Positions 44,455-56,924 of a DNA stretch of 64,000 nt are shown here, in pieces. Made by a program: the position numbers and the translations under genes. The number at the start of each line of letters is the position of its first letter. The first letter of the stretch is position 1. The notes below the pieces were generated by a model. It worked only from the letters and a program-made list of their open reading frames with translations, was not told the DNA's origin and did not search any database. The stretch lies in NCBI GenBank assembly GCA_037951165.1, contig JBBDHG010000019.1, positions 6,224,001-6,288,000 on the forward strand, written 5' to 3'. This stretch comes from Lophius americanus (Eukaryota; Chordata; Actinopteri; Lophiiformes; Lophiidae).

Positions 44455-46490
44455 GTGGTGACTTAACTCTCCTAGCCGTGTGAGGTGCCATTGGAAAACA
44501 TGTTATGTGAAGATAAAATTAAACAACTTATGGTGTTTGTAAGAAGAGAGGTCGAGGGGGGTTGGGACAATGAGTGATAATGAACGACAGTAGGATGCTA
44601 GCCATTTGCATTTGAACCGAGTCTGTAGTGACAGAAACTATGTCGATTGACTCAAAATGACCACAGAAAGGTAAAGACACAATATTGACTACTGATATAA
44701 AAACAGAACTGAGTTTTCACGGGATACAGATGAATTTACACACAATCTTGAGACGCTGGCTGAAATATCTTTCTGAGGGGCCGAACCGTTCTGTTTTGCT
44801 TTCACAAAACTGTGTTTGGTGTTGATTGAAGCGAGGCTTGTCAGGTTACAGATGGTGTCAATCATAGTGGTGTGGGGCCTGGGGTTTGGAAGATATTGAC
44901 AATTATCTCTCATCATGCACTCCCTGTCCATCAGAGATTTATTTTGGTGAACATTTTTTAATTGCACTTTAAGATTATTTGTGTAAAATATCTTAGTGAC
45001 TGCTGTTTTAAGAGCATTAGAAGATTATATTATTCAGGCACATAAGGAAAGAAAACTCCAGTATTTAATGTACTTTTTATTTGGTCATTGAAAATTTTGT
45101 ATTTAAACAGAGGTTAACTAGAAAAATGGGCCTGTAAGGTGGTTTGTGTAAACTTAAAGTAGTTATATTCAATGTGAATTATTTTTTCAGTTGATTTATC
45201 TATGCCAACAGGGATCCCAGTACCAGAGAAGCACTGATGCATATATCCAGGTTAACAGGACTAAATCCTCAGTAGGAATACTATCAGTGGAGAGTTGTTC
45301 TATAGCCAATGATAAAGCCTGAACACGAAATATCCGGATAAATATACACAGAGACATGGAGGTGTGCAGGAATGTGTTTGTATGTCCGTATTCACTTTAA
45401 ATTGTCATCATGCATTACTGATAATGGAGAGGAGGAAATTGCACATCCACACTCATTCATGTACAGAAAAAGAATGACAGTAAATCCTTTAAAGAGGATG
45501 CTGGAAGGGCAGAAAGGCATGTGGAAAGGCAGAGTCCAAGGAGAAAGAGAAAAAGAATAATTCACAGTGTTATATCTCTGACTCTTCCAATCGGATAGTG
45601 GAGCCTACATGGACTCCAATCAAATCGAAAGATCTTAGGCCAAAATGAATATAGTTGTCACAGGAAAAACTGGATTTCCCTGCATCAGTACCTCGTGACA
45701 GCTGTCAATATGAAGGAAGAGGAAGAGGAGGAAAGAAGGTGTATGATCGGGTGTAGGAAGAGAAGGACATAGGGTTGTTGACTGTTGCATCACTGATGCG
45801 GTATGACAGCTGTCAATAAAAAAGGAGAGAGAAGATGAATTGTGATGACTATAAGGAAGAAGGAGATTGGTGAGAGGTAAGGTGACAGTGACAAAACGGT
45901 AGACACCGAGAGGCGGTAGAGAAAGTGCTGAAAGAGGGAAGGAAAACTAAAATGACAAAGTAAAGAAAGTCGATGAAATACAGTGATGCTGCCATTACCA
46001 GTGGGAGAGTGTCAGATTTTCTGCTCCACCTATAGCAAACACTCCTTCTGCTATGCATTTTTGTCTGATTCTTTTTCTGAAAGGTAAGAATGTTATCATT
46101 TTATAGCTTCTTTGAGCTCTAAAAGGCATGGCGATTTGTTCTTATGTGATACTTGCCCAGTATTTACTTTTGTAAAGGTATGCATTCGTTTAGAAAGAAT
46201 AGCTGAAGCATGATTGTTAATGTTTTGTGTTTTACATAATGGTGGAGGACAGTCAATAACAGCAAACACATTTTTAGAATATTGTCTCTAATACACCATT
46301 GATGACTGACTGAAACTTCAACTGATGGGAAACCCAGACCCACAAAGGATTTTAATAGGATATAAATAGACCAAATGGTGCTCAAATACTTGTCAAAGAT
46401 CTGTAACAGTCGTACCTAACATCTTGGCCAACAGCCCCCAATCTATGGAGTTATACTAGCATCCCCCTTATCGAACTCCGCCAATTCAAA
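44455..46490. other. Unannotated DNA
   Basis: No recognisable gene. The palindromic word TGACAGCTGTCA occurs twice (about 45697 and 45806), within purine-rich sequence. Confidence 0.4.
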
Positions 46491-46494
46491 TTGT

Positions 46495-46770
46495 GAAAGA
46501 GTGAAATATGATATGTACAAGATAGAGCTCCTCTAGCTGATTCATATGCACAAAAATAGGGGTAAATTGGACCAAAGGGTGAGAAATTATGGCCCGAAAA
46601 CTTTTCGAGAAAAAGCTCCAACGAATGTTTGAAATTTAAAACCCTAATTTTCTCAAATCAATCCTGTTCTACGTTGCACGAAGGTCTATGTCGGGATAAA
46701 ATTTGAAAATGATGCGGCAAATTTTTTTTGAGTTATTGCATTGAGATGAAGGATCTGCAGTAGCAGACCA
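46495..46770 (+). repeat. CCCCCTAGTG-family repeat copy
   Basis: AGTGAAATATGATATGTACA, AGATAGAGCTCCTCTAGCTG, GGGTAAATTGGACCAAAGGG, GAGAAATTATGGCCCGAAAA and AAATTTGAAAATGATGC match the consensus order of the 24.6-25.4 kb cluster. The CCCCCTAGTG core itself is degraded here. Confidence 0.65.
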
Positions 46771-46779
46771 TTCCATTGA

Positions 46780-47690
46780 ATCCCTGACTTTATCGGGGAT
46801 ATAATAAGACTACCTTTATACAGGATTTATAAATTGTTTAAAATTATGTCATTAATTAGGATGGACACACTTGATTAGTCATTCATAAACATTCATTAGC
46901 AGATTACGTAGCTCTCAATAATGGATATCGGTTCACTTTTTGGCAATATCACTTTACTACAGCACTTTCTATTCTGAGACTAAGTTGATCAAATAAACTT
47001 GTGCAAACTTTCTGGCAAGCAACCGGTTTCTGTTACACTCAATGTAAGAGTTCACAACTTCATTTTTAAAGCTGTTATAAATCATTTACAAGCCCTTAAT
47101 GACGGCAGTCCTATTTAAAAGTGTTATGTTTTAATGTTATGAGTCCCGTGTTCTGTAGGCTTTTGTGGTTTTAATGATAACTTTTTATTTATTGCAATTC
47201 CACAAATTATAACTTTGCTGGTTAGGTTTCGCTTGTTTTTTTATATCTCAGATGTTTCTTCAAAATATGTTGTCAAAACTGGTTAAATGCAATACAAGAC
47301 ATATTATTAGAGCATTAATTAAAAATATTGAAACTAACTATAAGAAACAGAAACAAACTGAAAATCATTACAAACAGATTTCATGTATTCAAAATAGAAG
47401 ATTAAGCAGTATAAGGAATTCTCCGTAATATTTAAATCGCTTATGACAGTTAATCCTTCGTCAATTGATTATTTTGAGACGGAAGATCCTCATTTATGGT
47501 AAAATTGGGTTTCACCACCCACTTACTGAGAAGCTCCATAAATTACCATGTCTCAAATCTAATAACTTTTATACATGACTCTGAAGGACCAGGGCTGTGA
47601 ATGTATTGTCTGATCTGATATTAGACCAGCAAGTGTGTGGCCTACAGTATATAAAACGACTGACTTGTCTTAGCAAGTGAGCAACAAGCA
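46780..47690. other. Unannotated AT-rich DNA
   Basis: No recognisable gene or repeat. Confidence 0.45.
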
Positions 47691-47693
47691 AGA

Positions 47694-47985
47694 ACGAGAG
47701 AGAGAGCGAGAGAAAGAAAGAGCGACAGAAAGAGCGAGAGAGAGAGAGAGAGAGAGAAAACGAGAGTGGTGAGAGAGAAATTGGTGAGAAATGGAGAGAG
47801 AGAGAGAGAGAGAGAGAGTGGTGAGATAGAGAGAGAGAGTTTTGAGAAAAAGATAGAGCAAGAGAGAGTGGTGAGAAAGAGAGACAGAGAGGGAGAGAGT
47901 GATGAGAAAGAGAGAGAGAGAGAGAGTGGTAAGAAAGGGAGAGAGAGAGAGTAAGTGGTGAGAGAGAGAGAGAGTTGTAGAGCGC
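47694..47985 (+). repeat. Long (GA)n-rich tract with GTGGTGAGAAAGAG variants
   Basis: About 290 bp almost free of pyrimidines, with GAGAGA runs interrupted by GTGGTGAGA(A/T) at irregular 20- to 60-base intervals. Every open frame on either strand is a translation of this repeat (SLSLSL or RERERE) and not a gene. Confidence 0.95.
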
Positions 47986-47989
47986 TGTT

Positions 47990-48930
47990 TGGATATCTGT
48001 CGTTAATAGTATACTAGCTGACATTAGCCTTGTGCACTTGATTGTTTACAGTTGCTTGGTAGCACTTCGATCACTCCTCAGCAGTTTGGAAGGTGTTAGC
48101 ATAATCAATGATTCAATGCTCCATAAATTCAGCACAACCCAGATTCTCTTGTAGCCACCTTGGACCAAAGAAAATTCACAACAAGCCAAGATATGCATAT
48201 GTATTTCCAGACATTTAAGAGTATTGATGCTCTCATTCTATAGTTTTAGAGAACAGCTACGATGGAGACCCGGACTCAGAGTGAGATCAATAAACAACCT
48301 GTACCGGAGAGGCTTGGGATTCATTGAAACAGGTCCAAATATGGACAAGTAGCGATTTGTGTACACTGGTCAGATTAGGATAGAGTATGGATGGGTCACA
48401 GAGTCTTAGAAAACTCTCTGCATCTAGGTTCCTCAAAGAACACAGACAGGACAAAAACGTCAAAGCCAATGCCTCTAACCAATAACAGTGTGTGCGGTAT
48501 TATTTGTCATGGGAACCATCCTGATACATTTATTTCATCAGCCAACAGGAAGAACATCTGCAAGCTATTGTGTAGAGGAGAAAGAGAAAGTGGCCTACAG
48601 GTTACGACTCAACACATCGAGAGTGTTGTGTTGTTTAGGGTTACAACAGTGAAGGTTTTATCTATCTGCTGACGTCTCCAGGCCAAGGCTACAACCAATG
48701 TTGAATGGTTCAAATATAGTCAATGATCAAACACTAGGCCATTTCCTGTTGGAAATGGGCCAGCAGAAAATACAGTCATTGTTTTCTTTACCTAAATTCA
48801 ACATTTACAGACTTTTCATTTTGTTAGGATTTTCTCTCGATATGAAAAAACAGAGATTATTTAGCTGTTATTTTCTTCTGCCCTCATCTTCTACATGCTA
48901 TCTTTCACTGGTGCTTGGTTGAATGATGAA
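47990..48930. other. Unannotated DNA
   Basis: I recognise nothing. The plus frames at 48391-48672 and 48698-48922 have no domain. Confidence 0.4.
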
Positions 48931-48934
48931 ATAG

Positions 48935-49145
48935 TAAATACTTTATTTAATACAAAGGGAGATTCCAGTTCTCTTCATTTAACACATCCCTGATGGAGCA
49001 GTTGGTGGCTCCTTTGAAGCATATTGGGTTCACGTTCATGCTCAACGATCCTACGACATGTAGACTTGCTGGTGTTCTAACCCGTTACCTTCTGATCAGC
49101 CAATCAGGAAACAGACGCTCTGTTCACTGAGCTACAGCCATCCCT
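48935..49145 (-). repeat. tRNA-derived SINE (minus orientation)
   Basis: On the minus strand the head reads GGGATGGCTGTAGCTCAGTG then AACAGAGCG (box A) and about 40 bases later GGGTTAGAACACC (box-B relic). The body and tail end in AACTGGAATCTCCCTTTGTA then TTAAATAAAGTAT. This is the clearest full-length SINE of the family seen also at 3.0, 38.6 and 51.6 kb. Confidence 0.72.
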
Positions 49146-49149
49146 GCCT

Positions 49150-50335
49150 ACCAACCTACAGTTGGTTCATTATCATTTCACATATTGACATTTTTTTCCT
49201 CCCCATTAGTGATGTTTCGGTATCTGATGACTTTAGATTAGAAAATATTCAGTAGCAGCAATTGCGAACAAGCACTTGATAGAATCCATCGCAGAGAGAC
49301 TGACAGAAGTCCACATTCCAATTGTCAATATAGTTGGCTGTCAAACCCTCTGTGAAGACAGAAAATGGACTGAGCCAAACACCCCTTACTGTGATGAGTC
49401 CTCCAATTAAGAGGAATCCAGAACCCTGAACTCTGGAGGTATTGAACCAGCATTTTGCAAGCTTTCTCTCAGAGGGGCACTAAAGTAAATTGATTTGGGG
49501 CTGGGTCGTGGCCTGACAATTGCCTAACATATAACAATGTAGTGCTGTGCAGATCGTTCCCATTCACATCACCATCCTACCTCCCCCCCCCAGCCTTTAA
49601 CATCCTCCCTCTGTCCCACTCTGGGGATAAAAGCCTTCATTTTAATAAAAGCTGCTACAGCACTACTGGAAGTCTGTAGAACAAGAGAATGGCTTAAGTG
49701 GGGCCTATTGAAACTGGGTCACATCCCAAGACCCTCCATGTGCTTATTTTCTAGCAAAGAGATGAAATGAACATTCAACCAGGTGTTTCATTAAATTTTT
49801 GTTTAATTATCTAAAAAGCATTTTTCACAGATTTTTTTCCATGTACTAATGGAAGAATAAATCGATGCATGGATGAATCTATATCTGTGTGTGCTAATTG
49901 TGTGTTGACTGTTTCAATTACATGAAAGTCCAATTTAATTAAATGTACTAAATTTACGAATTGATAAGTGGACGAGATCACACTCATGAATCACACTTTT
50001 TTTTTATTTGTGTTATTGAAAAAAGACATATTTGTTAATCCAGAGGGCTTTTGATTTGATTTTGAGTTTGGGTTCTCATGTGCATCCATTTTTTATATGG
50101 CCAAATAGAGGAAATTTTGTTTTGATGAAAACTAGCTATACAATCTTATCAGAAATTGAAATAATCTATAGATGTCGGCATTTCCACATACATGCGTACA
50201 TACTATAAGTTTAACCTGTGTATGATGCATGATCAACTAGGCCTACGCTGTCTACCCTGACAGCGAGAGTATTTCAAACAGTCCATATCAGACAAATAGA
50301 AGTCATGTCTGAAAACAGTATTTTTGATGAGAAAA
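49150..50335. other. Unannotated DNA
   Basis: I recognise nothing beyond short A/T runs. Confidence 0.45.
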
Positions 50336-50339
50336 GATT

Positions 50340-50455
50340 AATTATTTGAGTAAAATATAAGATAGATCCCCTTGAATCGATTCATATGCCATGTCACTCC
50401 GCCTAGTGGCAGAAATATGCAACTGACCTTTGGTCCTTTGGACTCTTTGTCCAAA
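50340..50455 (+). repeat. CCCCCTAGTG-family repeat, left part
   Basis: TGAGTAAAATATAAGATAGA, TCCCCTTGAATCGATTCATA, TGTCACTCCGCCTAGTGGCA and GAAATATGCAACTGACCTTT follow the family order and then stop. The next family blocks appear only at about 51030. Confidence 0.65.
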
Positions 50456-50535
50456 TAATTTGTCAGTGTGGTCGATTATCTTACTTCTCCCGATCGAGTC
50501 GGTACCTCCTCTATCTCAAATCGTAAATATCAAAC

Positions 50536-50790
50536 GTGTTTGATTATTCGGCTGCCTCCGACGGAATACGCGCTATAGCCAATGAGAGCGAGCAAACCGG
50601 GAAGCGTCATAACCGGATGTTGCGTAACAGAAACCCAAACATACCTGTACCCCGAGTCAGGTGGATTATTGAAGAAGAAGACCAGCTTGTCGAGGTATGG
50701 CAACAACACGAGGGCTTTTATAACGTGTCATTAAATATATATCACAATAGGACCAGAAAGGACGTTGATCGTCCTTCATGTTTTTGTTTT
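50536..50790 (+). pseudogene. MADF/Myb-like domain fragment, probably from a transposon accessory gene
   Basis: The plus frame from 50536 contains RVRWIIEEEDQLVEVWQQHE then GFYNVSLNIYHNR at about residues 41-72. This is the start of a MADF (Myb/SANT-like) DNA-binding domain: Trp, acidic helix, LVExW, then LY(D/N)V and YHN. The conserved continuation (second and third helices) is missing, because the frame after about 50765 has no MADF character. Such domains occur in host regulators and in the accessory protein of Harbinger-type transposons. The position inside an interrupted repeat favours a transposon origin. The upstream 50 codons have no domain, so the start at 50536 is only the first ATG. 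Confidence 0.5.
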
Positions 50791-50999
50791 TCTGAAATCA
50801 CGTTTGGCCACGCAAGTTTCTACGAGATCTCTTTTCTGAGGAATCAACACTGTGAAATCATCACTACAAACTGCATATTTGTGGTCTAGCTGTCCGGCTG
50901 AATTGTCTAGTTTCTGCGTTCGGACGATTATAATGTAAAAATTGCTTGAAACTGTCCTTATGTCTGTGGTCTCCAACATTTAAAAAAAATAAGAATTGT

Positions 51000-51135
51000 T
51001 TAAGATTTGAAATTTATTCTAGTTTGTAGCTAGCTTAAGAAGGACTATGTGGAATATGATCCACCAAATAGTTTTTAAGTTATTATCTTACCACAAAGGA
51101 TCTGCGGCGTACAAAGTAGATTCGGAGATCGTGAT
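51000..51135 (+). repeat. CCCCCTAGTG-family repeat, right part
   Basis: GGACTATGTGGAATATGATC, CACCAAATAGTTTTTAAGTT and AAGGATCTGCGGCG correspond to the family's downstream blocks. It may be the other half of the copy at 50340-50455. Confidence 0.5.
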
Positions 51136-51139
51136 TCCA

Positions 51140-51540
51140 TCATACCTCCAACTTTTCGGGGATATATTATAATGCACACTAAATGTCCAAAAATTTGACA
51201 ATTTTCATGACATTTCAATTTATGGCTTAGTTACCTCATTTTTACTTATTTGCTGACATGAGTAGTATATTTTCACACGTCTCTCCGGCCAATAGAAGTT
51301 GCTGTGATGTGGAATTGATCCATGGAATAGTCGGCCTCCACTCCACAAATGGAGTGGGGCTGTTCCAGCTACTGAACCTTTTTTCTAACCATTGCGTTAA
51401 ATTTCGAAAACAAAAAAAATTGAAATTTAATAAATAATTGAGGAGATGGTGCCGAGCTCCGGTAGGTTGCAGATTTTCCTCAAAATACCTAAATATATTT
51501 TTAAATCTACGAGAATACAACATTCTAAAAGAAAAGAACA
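51140..51540. other. Unannotated DNA
   Basis: No recognisable gene or repeat. Confidence 0.45.
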
Positions 51541-51544
51541 AGCA

Positions 51545-51700
51545 TTATTTTTATACATACAGTGCAAGGTAGTGAAATTTGTTCTCTGCATTTGACCCCC
51601 CTCCCTGGGGAGCAATGGGTAACCCTGTATGTGGCCATTCCCTACTGTGGATAGAGTTCTGCCTAGTGAACTAGTGAAGTGTGTCCCCAGCTCAACTCCC
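51545..51700 (-). repeat. tRNA-derived SINE fragment (minus orientation)
   Basis: ACAGTGCAAGGTAGTGAAAT, TTGTTCTCTGCATTTGACCC and CCCTGGGGAGCAATGGGTAA are the reverse complement of the SINE tail/body found at 38.6 kb and 27.1 kb. The tRNA head is absent. Confidence 0.65.
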
Positions 51701-51704
51701 CTGA

Positions 51705-53095
51705 AGTGCTTATGTAAATTCAACAAGCAGTTCAGCATCTAAAAAATATTTTTTGTGTTTTCCTACATATATACAAATCAAAATACCATTTTGCAATAGG
51801 TAAAGAGGATCTTTGGATCAACTTTATAGCTCTACACCTCATGTTTTCATCGTCATAAATTTATTTTTTTGTAACGCCTTCGTTCGGCGATGTGATTTGA
51901 CGCTGGCATGTTCCTCAAACTATAAGGGTTAAGAAGGAGACAATATGATGTCTTCTGTACAAAAGGAACATCTAATTTCTGTGTGTATAATTGTTCTAAT
52001 AACAGTGGAAGTTCATGCAGTTGATGTTGGACAGGTTGCATGTGAAGGTGCAGCCACGCTTCATCCCAGAGTATGACTCCTTCAAATTCTGAATTGAATT
52101 AATTATTCTTTGGAATTAGATATTAATCAGTGAGTGAATGTTGGATGAAATTGTGTCATTCAATAATTTGGCAGAAATTAGATTTTTTTAGATTAAGATG
52201 TGTTACTGATTATCTCTGATTCATTTCTTCTTTCTTTCACAGGACTATGGAAGGCATGGATAGAAAATGAATAAATGAAACATTAAGGGAGACAACAAAC
52301 AAAATGCCATAGTTTCCCCTTTTTTTGATCTGCTTTTCGTATCCCTGCTTCACTTTCCATTTTGAGCAACTGTGCTGTGCTGAAACCTTCCAAACAATTT
52401 TCTTTTAACATCAATTGCCAGGAGAAGCTATTCAGGAAAGTGGTGCAGACTTTGGCCACATGTGTGTGAGGGACAAAAAGATCATTTGCACATGTGAGAG
52501 GCGCAGCGCTGCTGGTTAGAAATAGCGGAATAGGCCCTGAGAGCTTTTCCATCCTAAGGCATGTGTCTAGTTAGGCCTATTCATCTCCTGATTGACTCCA
52601 AAGGAGGCGTGTGTGTGCGTGTGCATCTATTTTTTCCAACCTCACTTCGAAATGACAGCACATACTGTGAGCGTATCACTCTTTGCATATGTGACCTATT
52701 TTCCTGCAATTTCCCTGTTTTTCAGTGTTTTGTCAGGTGGCACAGCAGCAATATAAACTGGTTCAATAGCTGCTGCTAAAATGGACAGCCACTTTCCCAC
52801 CATTGGTTGTCTCTATTTCCCTCTCTTTTAATCTCTCTTTTTCTTTCTTCACTTCTATCCTTCTGTTCCTCTCTTCCTCTACATGCCTGTTTTTCTACAT
52901 TGTTTTCGTCACTCTGGTTTATCAACTGCTACCACAATCTTGACATTTCAATCGGTCCTATAGCCCTCATGCTTTATTAACATATCCTTACTTACAGTCA
53001 ACTGATTTTGATGAAATATCGACAAAAGTTACTCCTATATATATACGTTCTGCAACTGCAAATAAATCAATCCTAATCCTAAAAAGTAAAAGATT
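51705..53095. other. Unannotated DNA
   Basis: No recognisable gene. A pyrimidine-rich stretch lies at 52800-52900. Confidence 0.45.
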
Positions 53096-53097
53096 TT

Positions 53098-54174
53098 TAC
53101 ATTGCTCAAAAAATTCGTGGAACACTTAAATCACACATAGGATCTCAATGGAGGAACATTTTGTAACTGGTTGAGAACAAAATGACGGTAAGTCATAAAC
53201 CCACTGAGGGCTGGATTATACATTACTCCCGAAATTCAGAGTGGACAAAATGGAATCCCGGGCCGACCCAACTAGTATTAATTTCATTACGATAAATCAT
53301 AATGTGACTGACCAGTCAACGGGTTTAGTACCTTCAAATCACATTCTTGCATCCAGAATCTGCCTACACACTCATGTCACATGAGGTCGGGCATTGTCCC
53401 ACACCAAGAGAAACCTAGAGTCCTCTGTACAAGTGTTAGGTCTGACACTGGGTCTGAGGATTTCATCCTGGTACCTAACAGTTGTCACTTTTACTGGTAT
53501 CAATCACCATGGACCCTACCACCGAACTGGTTCTACCGAATGACGTTTCAGGCAGAATAATATTCACCACGGCATCTCCAGACTCTTTCACATAGGTCAC
53601 GTGATCTCAATGTAAACCTGCTGTCATCAGTGAGGATACCAGGACAATGGAGAACCCGTCAATCCTGGTTTTCTCTAGTGAATGCCAATGGAACTGCACC
53701 ACGCTGGACTGTAAGCACAGCTCACATTAGAGGACGTTAGGGCGCCATGCCCTCCTCACGGAGTTTCTGACAGTTCCGTCAGAGACATGCACACCAGTAG
53801 CTTGCTGGAGATCATTTTGTGGGCTCTGGTGGTGCTCTTCCTGTTCCTCCTCACAAAAGGAGGGGGTACCGGTCCTGCTTGGTTTTTATCGTTCTACGGA
53901 CCTATCAAGCCCTTCTTGTGTAACTATCTGTATCTCCAGCGGCTGCATGCCCCAAATCATGCTACCAGTAGAGACAAGGACGCCAGCAAAGAGAGAAACC
54001 ACAGAAGAATCAGTAAGGAAGGATGAGGACACCTGTTGTCACTTTCATTTGGACCAAAGCAGTTGAAACTGATTCACACGTGCTTTGGCTTCCTAACCGG
54101 ACAGCGTCCCGGAAGTTTAACTGATTGTGTTGTACTATGATGATTAAGTGTTCTGTTCATTTTGGAGCAGTGTA
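53098..54174 (-). mobile_element. Tc1/mariner element (family B), decayed
   Basis: The ends are TACATTGCTCAAAAAATTCG and TTCATTTTGGAGCAGTGTA: imperfect inverted repeats with TA at both outer edges, the Tc1 target duplication. Minus-strand transposase remnants include QQATGV/VSD-type N-terminal sequence near 53815-53770 (GATCTCCAGCAAGCTACTGG on that strand) and AFTRENQD plus DDSRFTL near 53690-53600, the first catalytic block where DESRFTL is usual. Sequence between 54060 and 53960 covers the N-terminal region with deletions. At 1.08 kb it is shorter than the roughly 1.5 kb of intact relatives. Many stops, and inactive. Confidence 0.82.
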
Positions 54175-54179
54175 TTGTC

Positions 54180-56365
54180 AAATGAGGAACAACTTTAGCA
54201 TAAAACCTGGAAAGAATTCCCCCTTCCAAATAAATATTAAAATAATAAATACAGGGTGTTTTTAGTTGGGAGCAAGAAAAAAATATCTGCCAATAGAACA
54301 AGTGAAAATTTGCCTGGTAAGACCTTTTAAAATAAGATGTGAGCTTTAAAAAAAGAACCACTTGAAATGAGCGGATTTTTGTCTCTTTATTTGCAACACC
54401 ACACCGTATTGAGTTTTGTCTTTGTTGTAATATGTGCATTTCTGCAAAAAAATTCTTAATTTTTAATCATATCTCCTTAACCACCTCATAAATTTCCCCT
54501 GTGGAGATTTATAAAGTGTCTTTCTATTTGGTAGTGACACTGTTCTAGATTTAGGACCATTACGACTCTGAAATAAGATAAGAAAGTAATATTTAAGCGT
54601 TTTAAAATGAAATTTCTTTTTATATTGACTGGAAACACTATATATGAGCTTTTGAGATATTTTCAAGATTATTTGACCTAAAAAAAACTGCCTAAAAAAA
54701 GTCCTTATATCTCAGTGAAATGTAACTTGTTCAGGGATAGCGTCTTAGATTAAATGCAAAAAAGATTAGTCAAATACTCTTGGTAAGATTTTGAGATTTT
54801 GCAGGTCAGCGTAAGATAACAGATCTATTCTGATCCAGAGATGTATCCCATGCATTGCTGAAACAGTATTTGGCAGGGAGTCATGACTAGCAGGGAGTCA
54901 TGCTTATTTCATATTTACAAAAGAAAGATTACAACCTTTTTTTATAGCAGCATCCTCTTCATTCAGTCTGATTGAACTGTAACATGAGTCACATTGAAGG
55001 TGGAGTTGCTTGATTCAATATTTGGCTTAAATTTTAAAGCCTCTAAATGGGCAGCAGAATGTCTTGGCCTGCTCTGAGATGTAAATATGCACCTTACGTA
55101 TGTGAAGCAGGATGTCTGTGAACCAGGACATATATTATCCCCATAGAACATCATGAATGTTCATGACAGACTGGTGTGACACGCTGGTCTGGTTGAAGCA
55201 GGTTGCTAACTTAAAGCTGCCATGAAAAGGGGCGGATGTCCCTCACCATTCATTTCTCATGTAGTGTGTCTTTTTGCTACGAAGTGAATGAACAACATGT
55301 CTATTTGGAACAATAATTATTAGTTTCCGCACATCGTCAGCGGGTGCTGAAATGCCACGCTGCCCTGTGGAAATTACAAATAGCTTTCAGAGTGGAGGGA
55401 GGTGAAAAATGTCTTCAGACAGGAACTAAATTACCTAATCTAACTTTATGTGCTTTTTTGCGTGTGTGCTCTGTCCGTGTGCATTTTGTCGTTGTGTATA
55501 TTTTGCCCGCGTGGCAGCCAATGTGTATTTGTGCCTCAGCGTACGCCCGTTCCTGCACTTTATGTGGAGTAATTGAGCCATCACTTGGCGGATGTTGCTC
55601 GAGCGCACAACAGCTTTCTAGCTAGCTCAACAGCAACTATAATTGAAATTAAAAGGTAACCACATTCATCATGCTGAGCTCGGCTTTAATTGAAATGCAT
55701 GCTTGTTTGTGTTCACGTGAGCATCAGAGACGGGATTGGGTTTGGGTGGGGGGGGGGGTGTTTGGGGAACAGAGAACAAAAGCAACTGTGTGAAAATGGC
55801 AGAGACAAAGTTTGTTTGAATGTTAAAGGAAATGTTTTCTTTTCTCCTGTGAGCGCTTAAGAAGTAAGGATAGTGAATGTTTAATGACACTGGGAAGCTA
55901 AGACTCCATATCTACACCTGCCTCTGTGATAAATACCTCTGGAGACGGATAAAAAACACTAACACCTTACTTCCCTGTCTCACACTCTTTCTTTCACTCT
56001 TCACTTAGCATTTTTCACCTTTTATATCCCACGTTATAGTTTCGGGATTTATGTGTTTTTGCAACCCTTCCTCACACTAAAGTCAATTCAATGCGTTAAA
56101 GGGTGAGTTCAACATTTTAAGGTAAATTGGATGCTTTCATGTCCCCTGAAGGGAAGGGGACGGCTCATCAGGTCATCACTGTGCCTAGCAAAGGCTCTAG
56201 AAGATGAATTATATAAGGTTAAATAATGTTTGTGATTTCCTATGTCGTTTAAACAATTGCATTATTGCTTCTGCACTGAATATCTAAGTGAAATTACTTC
56301 ATAAAGTATTGAAAATGTTTCTTTTAACTCTTAAGCTTACTTTAATGTGGAGTGGATTACATTAT
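54180..56365. other. Unannotated DNA
   Basis: No recognisable gene. A G10-type run lies at 55748-55757. The 93-codon plus frame at 55344-55625 is Cys-rich but matches nothing that I know. Confidence 0.4.
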
Positions 56366-56369
56366 TAAA

Positions 56370-56920
56370 AAATATACTGTAAAGATTTACAAAAACTGAT
56401 AATATTTAGTTAAAATAACAATTACCGATTATATATTGCAGGAAAATAAAGTGACTGATCATATTCTGTATAAAAAACTACAATAACCAATAATATACTG
56501 TAGGGAATTAAATGGACTGATCATATTCTGTGTTTAAATAACAATAACCAAAAATATACTGTAGAGAATTACAATAATTGATAATATTAAGTGTTAAAAT
56601 TACAATATCCCAAAAAATACTCTAGGGAATTACACTACCTGATAATATTAAGTGTTAAAATAACAATAACCAATAATATACCATAGGAAATCCCCATAAC
56701 TGATAATATACTCATACATAAAAACATACTGTTTGGAATTACAGTACATTGTCAAATACGGTAGACTGATAATGGCTGTAGAAAACCATAATAACCAATA
56801 ATATGCTATAAAATAAATCATGCTAAAATATAATATTCAGTAATATATCACAATAGTCAATAATCACATGAACTGACGGTTCTATGTTGAAAACTACAGT
56901 AACTGATAATATACTGTAGT
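56370..56920 (+). repeat. 61-bp minisatellite, about 8 units
   Basis: Unit starts (CTGTAGGGAATTA-type) fall at 56377, 56437, 56498, 56559, 56620 and 56681, a 61-base period (60 once). Each unit contains CTGATAATATT, then AAATAACAATAACCAATAAT ATA. Beyond 56730 the units are more diverged, with GGTAGACTGATAATGG and CAATAATATG relics up to about 56920. It is very AT-rich and has no frame. Confidence 0.88.
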
Positions 56921-56924
56921 ATTA

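Noticed and set aside
45697..45820. Two TGACAGCTGTCA palindromes 110 bp apart as a regulatory pair
   Set aside because: A short word with a common E-box core, no further symmetry and no nearby gene, so too weak to claim.
47569..48024. 151-codon minus frame rich in SLSLSL
   Set aside because: Pure translation of the (GA)n tract.
54450..54800. Possible additional transposon between 54.45 and 54.8 kb
   Set aside because: The sequence has a repeat-like feel but I could find no inverted ends, no second copy in the window and no protein relic.
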